Below are positions 1 to 23,291 of a stretch of DNA of 64,000 nucleotides, piece by piece. The stretch is taken from assembly GCF_002443255.2 (NCBI RefSeq), contig NW_019211455.1, forward strand, positions 27,764,033-27,828,032, written 5' to 3'. The position numbers were made by a program, and so were the translations under genes. The notes beneath the pieces were generated by a model. That model was not told where the DNA came from. It saw only the letters and a program-made list of their open reading frames with translations, and ran no database searches. This stretch comes from Varroa destructor (lineage: Eukaryota; Arthropoda; Arachnida; Mesostigmata; Varroidae). Each line of letters starts with the position of its first letter. Position 1 is the stretch's first letter.

Positions 1-3000
1 TGCAGTGACCTTAAGCCTCGCGATATGATAGAAGCTGGACAGGACATACCGCTGCTAGCATAAATGAGATATGGCCAGCGACAGATTTCTTTGATCCAGA
101 ATGTTTTGCCGAGCACCTGTTAGGCAGCACAAAAATACAGTATAACCGATTGTTATAGCGTACAGCTGCTTATCGGCTATCGGAGTTTTACACCGACATA
201 AAAACCTGTATCTGGATAACTATATTTTACAGCGTAATTATACAACGACCTATGAGTTACGGGCTACCGAAGTCTACGCTCTGGGTCCTGAGCGATAATT
301 TAGTGGTCGACGAATTTACTCGAATTCGCACCTGGGTTCGTTTCGTGTTGGGAGCCAGTTACCTGATTAAAATACCTATCGACAGTACCCATAGGATACA
401 GAAAAAACGTAAAAGTTTCTGTGCGAAGTGGAAGTTCCTTCGACGCTCGGCACATCCATCGCAAACAATATATTTAAATTCTTATTACATTTTATTAGCA
501 TACTTAGCTATAGATGCGACGAAAAATCCTCTGGGTCAACTTAGACCATATGTAGCATTAGGGTCTCTAGCTGAATGTTAGTGCCGTAACAACATTCGTC
601 TAGCGGCCTAAAGTGCGCAGACATCATTGGCGTGATCGTCATATAGACATTATAAATCGAGACGTCTACACGTTAAAATGATCCAAGCATTGTAAGGGAC
701 TATATTTTTAGTTTCGCCGATTTGAAATTGAGTCGAAAGACAATCTGATGGGAGTTACTCAAGGCTAAACGAATGGCTCTATGCATAGGCAGCTGCAAGC
801 CCTCAAAATCATAGCTATCCATACGCAGGGTCATTGGGGCGTCGGTGCTGACAATGCCATCGTCGGAATAAGGGGCGAACGCCAGACAAAAACATGTCTA
901 CTCTAGTAAACCGTACAGAGCGCGGGTCTAAGTGTTGCTATTACTCTTACGTTTTGTCGATTTGTTTATCAGTTAACCTTGCCGAAGATATATTCTTCTT
1001 ACGATGAAGTCAACATTACTAAGCAATGATTTGACAGAGCTCAGACTGTAGTTCTATTGCAATTAACAATATTTACGCGTAACAAGTTTAGTACAGTAAG
1101 TGACCTATTTCGGTAATGTGGAAGATACGCAATGTTTTGACGATCAAGCCATATGCCAAGAGAAGATTCACTGTTGCATTTGGCCGAACTTATCTTATGA
1201 TCGTCGTGATTAGCGTGATAGGATTTCTAACACCGAGGCCCCTATCCAAAAATTCAGTAGTTGCAGAAAGCCACGTAGAGCTTAATAGATAGAACAGTTG
1301 AAAATACAATCGGGCTAGGCTATTAGCGCTATCCTCTACAGCTCAGGATTTACTCTCAGGAAGTTGGTTTTAACAGCGATAACAGGCTACAGTAGTTGGT
1401 CCTATGATTTATGCCGATCTGGACAGCATCCCGTTTCTTTCGACTTTTGCTTACGTGTATATCTTTCATGAATACGAAAACGGGTTTTTCAGGTATATTT
1501 TACTCAGCTTATGAGTCGACTCCCGCGAATTCTGTGGCGTGTGATAGCAAAAAATGATACGCATCTTCGACACTCATGCGTTTCGAGCTTCGACACCGCA
1601 GAGGATTAGTTCTGCACAGCGTCACGTATGGCGTGACACATGGGGCAAGACTCCTTTACTTTCATTGTTAGGTAACTTCTCTCACCCTCAATCTCGGCCT
1701 GAGTTTACGCTAGGAACAGCTATGGCCAGAAGGATTCGCGCAAACAGCTACCGGACACGCGAACACGTCATCACCGATGCGGAGCGTTTTCGTTCCGACA
1801 CCGCAATGCCAAGCGGTGATTTCATCCGCAGACGAAAATAATATCATCAGATTTAATAGCAGCTTCTTGTGAGGGCAGGTCGGAGAATATTTAATGAAGG
1901 CCATTGTTGGAGTATCAGCCCGCTGTTAATGATTGCCATTAGTGTATTATTAAAGCAGAGTTCCAATCATAGGTATCTAAAAAAAACACCGCTTAACTGA
2001 AGCTTAGTTTTTCGATCGTATGCCGATTAGGTATTTTACCTACGATCTATTCTTGCATATATAGCCTCATACTTTAACTTAACGATAACGCCCGTAGCCG
2101 AACTCGCTAGCGGATTTATTTTCTGCGCTTAGTAGAGCCCCCATATGTCACGAGGGGCCAGTGACGCCCCACTTTCCTAAGCCTGCTCCCAACGTAATAC
2201 GGGTTAAAATTGGTGTAGATTTTCCAAAAGCGTTACGGCCCGCACGATATGTCCCGTATAATGGATTCTCAAGTTGAGAAACAGTGCGTGATCATATCTT
2301 GTTGTTTTGCATGCCGTTCGTGTTTTTTGGTAGGATTTGTCAGGGGCGCAATTAGTACATGGTTCGACGTAAAGTTCTCTGCTGCAAAATTACGCTAAAT
2401 GGGTAAAATAATGATTCAATACCTTTTTATAAATACTATTTGTTCCTCTCGTCTGCATTGTTGTGTGCACTATATCGTTCTACTTGAAGCTCACTTCAGT
2501 TTTAAGCGTCTAGCGGGTTTAAACGTATGATTCTGACTTAAGTATGATTAGAGCGTACCCTGTAGATTTTTCGCCAGCAGTTGGTATAACACTATCAGAG
2601 CCGGAGGTAATGGAGGCGCCCTATGGAGGAAACGTTCTACTGTTTTTTCGGACACACACTTAACTCTGGAGAGCCAACTACTATTTCAATATGTGTATCA
2701 GTTGTCAATATTATTCGACTGAGTAGAAAGATCTGTTTGGCGATTTAGCTATTGAACAAGATAATTCTTAGAGAATACATAGAAATCTCTCGATACAGAG
2801 CGTCGACGAGATGTCGCTAGTCGACTAGCTACTAAGCTAAACGGAAGCCATCTTTGAGTAACATGCATTTCTCAAGCACACTACTCTCTAATGAATTATT
2901 ACGCCAGTGACAGACTTGATTCGTAATTAGAAAAAAAAGTTCCTCTATGAGAAATTCACATGGACTGTAGCAAGTATACAGATGCAAAAAAAGGAAACTT

Positions 3001-4031
3001 GTTGACTGTGTAACAAACGGTGGTCTCGATTGCGGATTAGATCGTTGCATGGAACAGCAGGAAAGCCCTTATGTCATCTACTGTTTCAAGCATTCTGTCG
3101 CTGTCAATCTAAAAACGTAGGACACGGTCCGTGCAATACGTTGCCGGTCGCCGCGTATACTGGCTATATTGCACCCGATCTACGCCACATAGGCGACGTA
3201 CTGCAGCCCGTTGGGCAATTCAAACTGCGGAATAACGAATATATCTGACGACAGCGCGTTCGTTCTATCGTCCTGCCAACTCGATTCTGTGCAGGTCAGT
3301 CACTGCAACCTGACACAGCATTAAGCGCCGTATGGTCAGTTGTCTACTTTATACGGTCACAGGGGAAGCTAAAGACAATAAAAAGAAAGAAAAAAAAAAC
3401 TCGCGTTATCTAATGAGCAGTACGTCGTTGGACGTTTCATATTTATTATTGTAACACGTATTTCTGAGAGCGTAGAGTGTCTAGTTCCAAACTAGGCTAA
3501 AACGTCAAAAAAATGATGTTCGTCTCCAAATATTAGACGTATAGAGTTATAGTTGGTTTTATCTACTCCCAGGGAGAGCTGAGTGCTAACAAATAACAGG
3601 ATTGAGCTTAAGGCATAATCGGTCGTTCCCTTTTTGAGGATTCTGGGTAACAACGCGCGCTCTTTCCTAACATTCACTGTCTAACATAAAATCGCTAATC
3701 CAATTAAACATTGTCCAGTGGACACATCACTGTTTCTCTCTGCTGTCCGTTGTTCTCGTCATACAAAGAAGATGAGACACCAAGCCTACCACTCAATCTA
3801 AAACGTACGCAACGTTATACTTCTTCGCACGAAGGGACGGGGTTCTGAAAGGTGACGCATCCATAGAGAACATAAATCGATCTATGGCCGAAGGCAGCAG
3901 TACGAATGGAGCCCATTTTTGCCGCGAAAACATAAAACCTAAAACTACACAGGAACTAAATCTGAAAAAAGCACTTGCTCTTATTTGAGCCACTACAGCG
4001 TGTCCTGGTAGGTCCATAAGTGAGAAGGTTC

Positions 4032-4079
4032 AGTCCTAATCGGAACTGGAACCACGAGGTTCCAGTTCCGATTAGGACT
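4032..4079. repeat. Perfect inverted repeat, 22-bp arms, 4-base loop
   Basis: Arm 4032-4053 is the exact reverse complement of 4058-4079, with loop ACGA. Flanks do not pair. No gene is nearby. A transcript would form a fully paired 22-bp stem; it may be a fold-back duplication or transposon footprint. Confidence 0.9.
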
Positions 4080-6229
4080 ACTACGTAGATCCTAGGTCAT
4101 ACGAATATATCTATGTACATGTACTGTTTATGTTGTCTGTATAATTTTAATGCCCGGATAAACTAAATATAAATTTGTAGAATTTAAAGACTATATGGTA
4201 ACTAAGCATTGATATCAATAAACATGTAGATAAATCAGGATAAATAATTTGAGCATCTGAACTAATTGATACTGATATACAGACATAAGATAGCTGTGTA
4301 CGTAGAATACGTATTCCCGATGTGCACGTAAATTCTATTATTTTATCTCGAAATGTCAACTTCTAGTAGATATATAAGAAACTTGTGGCCAGTACTTCAT
4401 CAGAGGTCTCGCTTCTATCTCGTGAGCTAGCTCTGTTGACAGCTCCGAAGAAATCAAGGCTTGCCTGGTTATGCCCAAGAGCACTATTCCCATCATTCAA
4501 AAAATTTCCCACTGACAAAGCTGTCAAGAAGCTATTTGACAAAAAAGTAATTTTGGCCGTTATGTTACCACCTCTATTGGGCCGAAAGTAAACGTCCGCC
4601 CGGTCATTTTGTGTGGCGGCCAAGATTAGATCAGACGATCATTTATAATTTCACCGGAATTAAGTCCGATACAATGGAATCAGTAAAGGACTGTTCAATC
4701 TTACACTTAAGCATAATGTTATTATCGTTCGTTGTCGATTGGCAGGCATACACACGAGATCCAAGGGCTACATCGAGCATGTACCTCACCTATTGTATGT
4801 CTGTCTATTAGTAAATAAATGTTGAACATGGCGCATTTAAAATCAGAACACAATTTATGTAATTAGTATGTCAACTTTATGGCTAAAGCATCAACTCGAA
4901 AATAACATCGAAGCCCGAATCTACTGAGTCCGACAACGGGCTTTTTAACTACAACGTTTATGTGGACAAGCACCATTTTATACGACCGCTGGTGAGTTTT
5001 CCCGGAAGGAGTCGATTGTGTAGAAATTATTTGGAATCATTTCCTCCAATCGAATACGGTCTCGTTACCACGCTAGAATGTAAATTTGGCCTGAAGGTAG
5101 TCCGGGGTGCGATGGATGGGGACGAGTCCAGATATGGTGTTTGTAAGCTTAGGATTGCTTAAAATTACCGTCGAAACACCATAACATAGCCTCTGGCATT
5201 TATCGGCTCGTTGGTCGAACGTCGAAAGCCCGACATACCGCCGATTTTAGTATCTCATAGCTACATACATAACTCTAGTACTTCATTTGGGTATAGTATA
5301 ATATAGTGACAAACTTCGACCTGTTCTAATAGCTGAAAAACTTTCCATTGAAAGTTTAAGGTGATAAAGAGTAGAATTCAAATCGCTTTGTCGTCAGATA
5401 GGCTTTAGGTGTCTCTTCTTTTTGATTTCAGAGGACCGCAAACCTGAACTCCTATGGTAGAGCAACTGAGAGGTATTTTCTTTCGCTGACAGGTTTTGAA
5501 AATTCGAGCTTACCTTATTTGAGGATGAGATAGCACAATTAACCAAAGATCGATCACAATAAAAAAACATGTAGCTAGTTCTTTTTTGAACTTCGATACG
5601 TCCTTAATTAGTTATTAAATTTGAAACAGATTTCACTATATAAAGGTTGTGCTGGTATCCCAATGCCGCTCAAGTTGCTTTCAGCTTGGAAACTTGGAAA
5701 AGTTTTTTGTCGTAGCCTTATGAGGCATAAAACATAGCCCGGCGAGAATATTTTATCGATTACTTGCCATTCGTGCAATAGGGTTTTAAGAAATTCAAAT
5801 TTCCTTAGTTACCGATGAGCTTGCAAGTTCTTTGTAGACATGGCTAAACGGCTAAATATACAAGCCACTTTTTGACTTACCCACGGGGCAAGTATCTACC
5901 TTCAGCAACGTAACTAGCTAGCTGGCTGGTTTTTGCCACAGTCACAAACGGCAAATGTGTGCAGAAACGTATTTGGAAAATCACCATTGCTATTAGAACT
6001 GTATGTAATATCTATAGGCAATGCAGTGTCTAGCGGAAGATCGCTACTGACTCATCATAGAAGTCATCTTGTTGGTGGCGTGTGCCAAAAACGTGTTCGC
6101 TTCATTTCTATATTGTCGTATACGTCGTTGTATAGATGAGCCATACGTACATAAAGTTAAAAAGTAGTTCGCCCTTATATTTATCGTGCACGAATACCAA
6201 TGCCTCTTTTATGCTGATCACTGGACTGA

Positions 6230-6625
6230 TTAATTGATCATGGTATCCTGTTTGAGCTGCAGGGCATCTATTGATTCGATGGTCCAGTTGGCACTCGTTC
6301 CCACGCCATCTGTTTCTGTAAGTCTGATGCTCTCCCGTTCTATATTTGTTGGTGCTGCTAAAGAGACGGCTTTTACCTGGCAGACCGCTCGTCCAAAGGC
6401 TGGTCTCCTATAAATAGGACCTTTTAACCAGACACTATGGTAACCCTGAGTCAATCTTATTTTCACGCTGTTTGATTCAGCTGCTTCACAAGCCACAACC
6501 GTGACTGCCACGTTGCTGCCCGTGATATGATCACTCATTTCAGACAGTGCTTGGCGGGTTGTGATTTCGCCTACAACAAGGGCAGGCGCTTCGTTGAAAG
6601 CCACTTGGTCAGGCGCCTAGTGATG
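6230..6625 (-). CDS. Unassigned 124-codon minus open frame
   Basis: The translation (DQVAFNEAPALVVGEITT and on, GYHSVWLKGPIYRR, NWTIESIDALQLK) has balanced composition, unusual for chance frames in AT-rich DNA. There is no ATG near its start, so it would need to be an exon; the only upstream AG (ATCACTAG) has a poor pyrimidine tract. No family recognised. Confidence 0.18.
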
Positions 6626-7599
6626 ACTATTCGGATCAAATTAGGATCTGCAAGGCCTTTATCCATAGCTGTCTTTTTTGTTGCGTCGAAGGGCGCCGAA
6701 ACCTATAACTTTACTACCTATTCTATACTTTACTACTGTTATGGAGAAAGACGAGACGAGACGAGCGGCTTCAACAGCGTCTACACGCTTTGACTCATCA
6801 TACGACGGTCGGGATTTGATAGGAGATACCTTTATATGGGAGTAATTGGAGTCTACAATCTACGTTGATCGAAACGCTTAAAGTTATAAACTTATTAAAT
6901 CGTTGCCTTAAAGTTATTGTCAAAATAGTTCGTGCATTATTCAGATAAAGTTGCATCTGCGATTCAACATAGGGGACACTGCTGACGTACAGTCCCTTTG
7001 ACAATTTGGCCTGTATTCATAAATCTTAATGAACCTTCCGTGGAAACACTCCAAAGTACAAACAAATTGTTATCGTATGCAACTAATTATACATTATTGT
7101 ACAATAGCAGTGACCGTATTAGAGTGCATACAAATCAACTCCTATCTGGGACATTTTTTCTTACATCGTAATCGAACAGTGCATAAGCTATATTATGAAA
7201 CCCTCTCTGAATCTGCGGATTCATCCCGACAACTCTTACGTGTGTCTTCGGAACCCCAGCGGCGGCTTGTTTGGGTCCGCCCTCGCTCTCTATGTAAGTC
7301 TCGCCCCGCTCATCGGTCTGCTTAAACCCTACCAACGATATGTCTATCCGCTCGGTTGGTGGGACCGGCTTTTTCTATTATTTTGACCGTCAAGACAGCT
7401 AGCCACCGTGATCATTTATGACGAAAAAGCGTGAAACTTTTGACAGGAGTATGTCTGTTTTTAAAATGATTCTGACATACGAAGCTATCATAGCGGTATA
7501 AGTGAATCCCGAAGCTAACGGCTGTTGTACAGCGCTTTTTTGCCCAGTTGCTCTTGTGATTTAAGTATACTCCGTATTGTTGTGCTGATTGGCCCATTT

Positions 7600-9350
7600 A
7601 CCTCTTCCGTAAAGGACAAGGAAGGGACCAGCTGAGACCGCGGGCTTCGCAGAATTTGTTCGCCTGCTCAGTGGGCGACCGTTCGGCCAGCGTCAACGAG
7701 TTCCTAATAGTAATCTACACATGTACAAATGTGAACGATGTGCAGCGGCAGCTGTAGGGGAAATTCAACACTAACATTTCGACATCACACAAAGTTCTAC
7801 GGGCTGACAGAGAGGCCTGTTGGCATAGTGGCGTAGCCCGCTGTATGCAATGAACACAGGCTATTGCTTTTATGGTTCTCATCATTTAGCCATTTGTTTA
7901 TCGCGGAACTTGTGCGCGGTTGGTGTGGCCGTTCCGTCCGCTAATTGCAACCGTGTTTGTGACCGTGCCGCCGCGGCCGTCCCAAGTCCGGTTCCGCTTA
8001 CGGTGAAAGCGAAAACAATCATTGAACTAGTTCAGCCATTAATGGCAGGCATCGCTCGTATATCGTGAGGATCCTGGCTTTACAATGACTGCTGTTTATG
8101 TCGTGGCGTCATTGTTGACACGGTACATCCCTTCCCTACTGGGTATTGTCCTGATTTTGTTTTCGTTCAGATCGACAGGCCTCGTGTCCTGCAATATATT
8201 TCATCCAGTACGAGCGGTAACGATAACGATTTCAGCAGGAGAATAGCGCCAATCGTCGTCGCACCCTTGAATAATGTCGCGGCCGCCGCGTTGACAGTTT
8301 TTGCGTATAAATATAGCTGTCACCAATGTCGCTATCTCGTGCAAGTTGCATGAGTTGCTAGTACGGTACGTAAGGGGAAAAAGCTAGAATGGTGCTATTA
8401 GCTGGGTCTTGATTTCAGCTTGTCATACTCACCGTTAATCAAACGCTTGCTAGACTTATACAGTTATGGCTGTTTCACGCCACTCGTATTAATAGCAGTA
8501 CTCGCGCACCGGCCGCCAGCGGCGCGGGCTAAACCAGCGGTCCGTCAGGGAGGCACTCTCACTCACACGCCAGCCATCTAGTGCCGCTGCTATTGCTGGC
8601 TACAGCCGCTATGGACAGCTAAAGGAACGGAATTCTCTTGCTGAGTGAAAGACGAACACGCTGCAGCATCAACAAGAGCTTGCAGCTATAAATGATTTAA
8701 GTAAAGGTAGAAGATTAGCGTTGTCGGCCAGCCAGTAGTCGTTATTTACCATTCGGCCAACGGCCATCGGCCGCGAGAGGACCCTACGCACAGCAGACGC
8801 ACGCCGCCCTGAGACCCGGCGTGAAAACAGCGAACCAACACTAGCTGGGGGTAACCAGAAACATCCATTTAGCTGGACTAGCTTCAGGTATCTACTTAAG
8901 TGCTGTGTAAAAAGTCGCAGTTAAATAGAACGGGAAGTGGCGAACTATTCAATGACATACATCGCCGATGCCAAGATCAATTAGCGGACAATCAGCTAGA
9001 AAAATCACCGGCGAACTGGATAGTATAGCGTTCGCTTGCTTGATTTGTTATGTTTGTGAAGTGGTATGTGCTTAGCTGTGCAATCGTTCTAGAGGTGTGA
9101 CGTGTTTGTTGCTGTCGTCGTCTCTGCCATAAGATAAGAACAATACCTCATCAACTTGTCGCTATCTACTTCGCCATTGAGGGGAGAGAGGGTGAATCGT
9201 TACCCCTTCTAACATTGATCAGGATCACTGTGAACATCGAAAAAATTGTCTTTCTCAGTTTATGCCTATAGCGGATCCGGACAAGTCGGGTGAGCGTGAA
9301 TAGAAAAACTGATACTTCACTAATAAACGTGACAACTAAACGAGAAATGC
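7600..9350. promoter_or_regulatory. GC-richer stretch upstream of UCKL1
   Basis: This block is visibly richer in G+C and CpG than its surroundings, for example GGCCGCCAGCGGCGCGGGC near 8511 and CCGCGGCCG near 7974. I see no convincing coding exon. A 72-codon open frame at 7850-8068 has no recognisable features. Placed just before the UCKL1 start, it is most simply promoter-proximal regulatory DNA or alternative leader sequence. Confidence 0.35.
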
Positions 9351-9381
9351 ATATATATAGTGGATTAGGTGGGTGTCATTT
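9351..9381 (+). promoter_or_regulatory. Probable TATA box and initiator of UCKL1
   Basis: TATATATA lies at 9352-9359 and an arthropod-like initiator GTCATTT with A at 9378 lies about 26 bases downstream, the usual TATA-to-start spacing. This would give a 5' UTR of about 120 bases before the ATG at 9498. The geometry is seen; use as a promoter is inferred. Confidence 0.4.
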
Positions 9382-9497
9382 GATGATATAAGAACTGCCA
9401 TAGTGTTATTAAACTCTCTAGCTGCGTCCACGGTTGAAAGAGAGTCAGCTGGGCGTCATTTTCGTATCCAGGTTCGGAGCGGCGGAAAGTCGACGCG

Positions 9498-20152
<10,655 letters not shown>

Positions 20153-20251
20153 AAACAACTATTAACGAGATCTCACAGTTGCTCATTTAATCAACAATCT
20201 TGCTTTACCTGACCCTGTCCGACCCGCGCGCCTATAATCGCTGCTTGCGAC

Positions 20252-20707
20252 TCAGTTTCTTAATAAAGTATCGATTAAGCAAACGAGGAACTGAGCGTCA
20301 AAAGCACACAAAATACTGTCCCTAAGCGGAACATTGACGGAACGGCCGCCAGGATAATATCTAGGCGGAAAGTATTTGCTATATTGAATTGTTTTTGCAA
20401 AAGTAAATTGATTTGTAGACATCTGTGCGGAATAGCGCACAATGCTAGAAGTCCATTGGCTATATGTCATGGCGAAGAAGCAACTAGGCGTTGACACTGA
20501 GAAACGGACTATTTTCATCGGTGTATTATAACGCCGTGCTCTGGCAGCGTGTCTCAGCATCCTAAGTTTCAACAACGTAAACATAACAAATAATGGGTGT
20601 AGGTGTATTTGAATAGCTGGAAACATGAATAAAGTGGATGGAAGACGACCAGATGATATCAAGTTTTCTTGACTCTCGGCGTTTGAGCATTTGCCGAATT
20701 CAAGCAA
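20252..20707 (-). CDS. Unassigned 151-codon minus open frame overlapping the UCKL1 3' end
   Basis: This is the second-longest open frame in the window; the first in-frame ATG is about 30 codons in. No signal, domain or poly(A) site supports it, and it overlaps the UCKL1 poly(A) signal on the opposite strand. Most likely chance; a convergent gene cannot be excluded. Confidence 0.12.
   Translation of the reverse strand: MLEFGKCSNAESQENLISSGRLPSTLFMFPAIQIHLHPLFVMFTLLKLRMLRHAARARRYNTPMKIVRFSVSTPSCFFAMTYSQWTSSIVRYSAQMSTNQFTFAKTIQYSKYFPPRYYPGGRSVNVPLRDSILCAFDAQFLVCLIDTLLRN
20262..20267 (+). terminator. UCKL1 poly(A) signal AATAAA
   Basis: AATAAA lies 110 bases after the UCKL1 stop, giving a short 3' UTR. 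A second AATAAA at 20628-20633 could serve a longer transcript. Confidence 0.65.
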
Positions 20708-20727
20708 TACAAAAACCTATGTTTTTG

Positions 20728-20749
20728 TATATATATATATATGGCGTAC

Positions 20750-20786
<37 letters not shown>

Positions 20787-20834
20787 TAACTTCATTCTAT
20801 AGTTAAGGAGAAGAACAAAAAAAAAAAAAAAAAA
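20728..20834. repeat. (TA)n / (AT)n / poly-A cluster
   Basis: TA repeats at 20728-20742 and 20753-20782 are followed by an 18-A run at 20817-20834. Confidence 0.95.
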
Positions 20835-22277
20835 GAACTTAACCTACCCGATCAATTTTATCTCATCTATTGTTACAACCGAATTCTTATAGAATTCCAT
20901 ACGGAACTATGGACTTATGTGAAACTTTTGTACGAGGAAGAGGAATATGGGTAATAGGTGTAAGGAATAGTTTGTTTTTGAAAGTTCGCAGAAAAAGGTG
21001 TAAACGATATTATACGGCAGACTGTTCAAATATATACAAGTACGTATGATAGATACTTAAACACGGCGTCTAATTACTAGTCGTTAACAAGCATGCGGGA
21101 AGCTCTGGGTCATCGTGGGAGGGACTCCCAGAGGACGCCGAGTCCATTAGGCTAATTGGAAGGCCCAGATATGGTGAATAGATGTTTATAGGTCATGTGC
21201 AAACAATTGTACTGCTTACGATGATGGCTGACAATAATAAATTCTGTATGATATATATATGTGCATCGTGTGTCGATTCTTCACTGATTTGGCCGTTGTC
21301 CTTTTCAATACGCCTGATCCAGTCAAGTACGTACGCAATGATCCGGGAAGACTGAATAGCAAAATGTAGTGAATGGCGCTTCTTCGAACATGGTATCGGT
21401 TTGGTAGTGAACTATGGAGATGGCACAAGCTCAACGGGTAGCAACGTGTAAATACGATAGCTTACGACTACTTGATAGCCCTATTGTAAGCCTTAAAATA
21501 CGTCGGGAAAATGAGCACTGAGGAAGTATTAAAGCTGGCCGTATTTGTTTTCGACAGAAGTTGCTTTCGCTGCCGCTGGAATAGCGCCTGTTACTAGGCC
21601 CATTCCGTATGTGTGTACCCACGTTTCAGGTACAGCGAGTCAGCTAGATCTATCCGTAATGATATTTCGGAAGTATAGGCACAGAATAGGGAAAACGATC
21701 AGCAGATAACGCAGTTTTTATTAAAGGGTAATCTGTTCTCCTTATCAATTATGAGAATAGGGAGAACCGATGTTAATACCGTTAATGTTCGTGCGACAGT
21801 AGAATTTGCGTGCACATTTGTAGATAACAAAGTACTTTGTACACTGACTGTGCCATCTATGATTAGAGCCCTTGGCTGTATTTTCCAGTCGTTTGTCCGA
21901 GCTGCCAACAATAGATATTACTATGAACATAAGGTGTAACATAAGATGTACATTACCGGCATTTTCACAATTTACCCGAATCGTTAGAGATTTTAAGAAA
22001 GGAAAACCGATATAAAAATGTATTTGTGTAAGCGCTCAACTAGTCTTCGCTGTCACTACACAGATACGCACTCTAGCCCTAGAAGACTGTATACGTATTA
22101 CTTTATACAGAAATGTAACGCAGAAGGGATGTTTTCGACAGTCCATTTTACCAAGGCCTGATAGGCGTCCAGTGTCGTATTTTTCTTTGCACTGTTTTGT
22201 AAATTGGAGATAGATAGTGATATAATTAAGCATTAAGCAAGTGACTTGGATGGCCAAGTTTCTGGATGAAAGAGACC

Positions 22278-22312
22278 GGGGCGGGAGGGGAGGGGTGGGT
22301 GGGTGGGTGGGT
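22278..22312 (+). repeat. G-run cluster with GGGT tandem repeat (G-quadruplex prone)
   Basis: Eight runs of three or four G lie within 35 bases, ending in GGGT tandem units. It is isolated in AT-rich DNA. On the minus strand it appears as a Pro/Thr-coding open frame, which is a compositional artefact. Confidence 0.8.
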
Positions 22313-23267
22313 CGCTGCATTGGGTTTCGCTAACGATACACAAAACACGACCTGTGTAAATAAACCCAGTTAACTGATACAAGACAAAACATCGAGCATG
22401 CGGACGTTCGTGAATAATAACCTTCTCGCCTAGCCTGAAGGGAAAGAGGGCTTGATTTATGGTGATGATTAGTTCTATGGGTTCCGTGTTTAGCGGTCTC
22501 AGCGGCCTCGTGAGCGGCGAGAGTCTAAGATGAGGTAGCATTGCAAAAATCGTGTATACTTCGTGTATGTAACTGCAACGAGAGCAGTAGTAAAGTTACA
22601 ATTGTAAATGACGAAGATAATCATTATAGTGATGGCTGTCGGAGCATACAACACGTTCGGACGGCGGGGCAAAGAGACAATAATAACGGATGATAAGTGA
22701 TATCCATTTGAAAAAGTGTAATTGAGTAATGTGATAGATATCAATAATGTGACCCACTTATAATTTCGGTGTACGATGAGGCTCTATTAAACGAATTCTA
22801 ATAAAAATTCATAATTATATTATTAAACTTCTGTTCGTGATTACGAGGAGATAGACGTTGCTCCAATTATCTTGCTGCTAAAAAAAAAAAATTAATTGTC
22901 ATTATATTTAAGTATGCGACATGGTGGCGTCTATGGACACGCGTTTTGTCCAGATAATAGCTGACAATATATTTAGTAATATTATAATTTCAAGGTCGAA
23001 AACCAAAGACATGCACAGATCATTGTAACTGATAGGTAAAACATGTCTTTCTTACGTTAGGGAAGCAAACATTTATGATAGATAGTCGTGTAGCTATTTT
23101 ATATTGGCGGCGGCTAATTTCTTTCACATTTAGCTCGCACTTTATAGGAGACCTATTATCTGGTAGGCTGCTTCGTACTGGGTCCTAGGATCACAGGAAG
23201 AGCAATGCGTGTGAAGACCTGGAGCAGATTCTTGAACACCATAGAGGTTTCTCTTCGTCGACGTTTT

Positions 23268-23291
23268 GTTGTTGCTGTTGTTGTTGTTGTT
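23268..23291. repeat. (GTT)n trinucleotide repeat
   Basis: Eight units, one changed to GCT. Confidence 0.9.

Larger units (their letters stand above)
1..7599. other. No supported gene
   Basis: Unremarkable DNA with only short open frames (up to 124 codons) lacking recognisable motifs, apart from the perfect hairpin at 4032-4079. Confidence 0.6.

Noticed and set aside
22036..22541. Pro-rich minus open frames
   Set aside because: They are the complement of the G-run cluster, not a coding signature.
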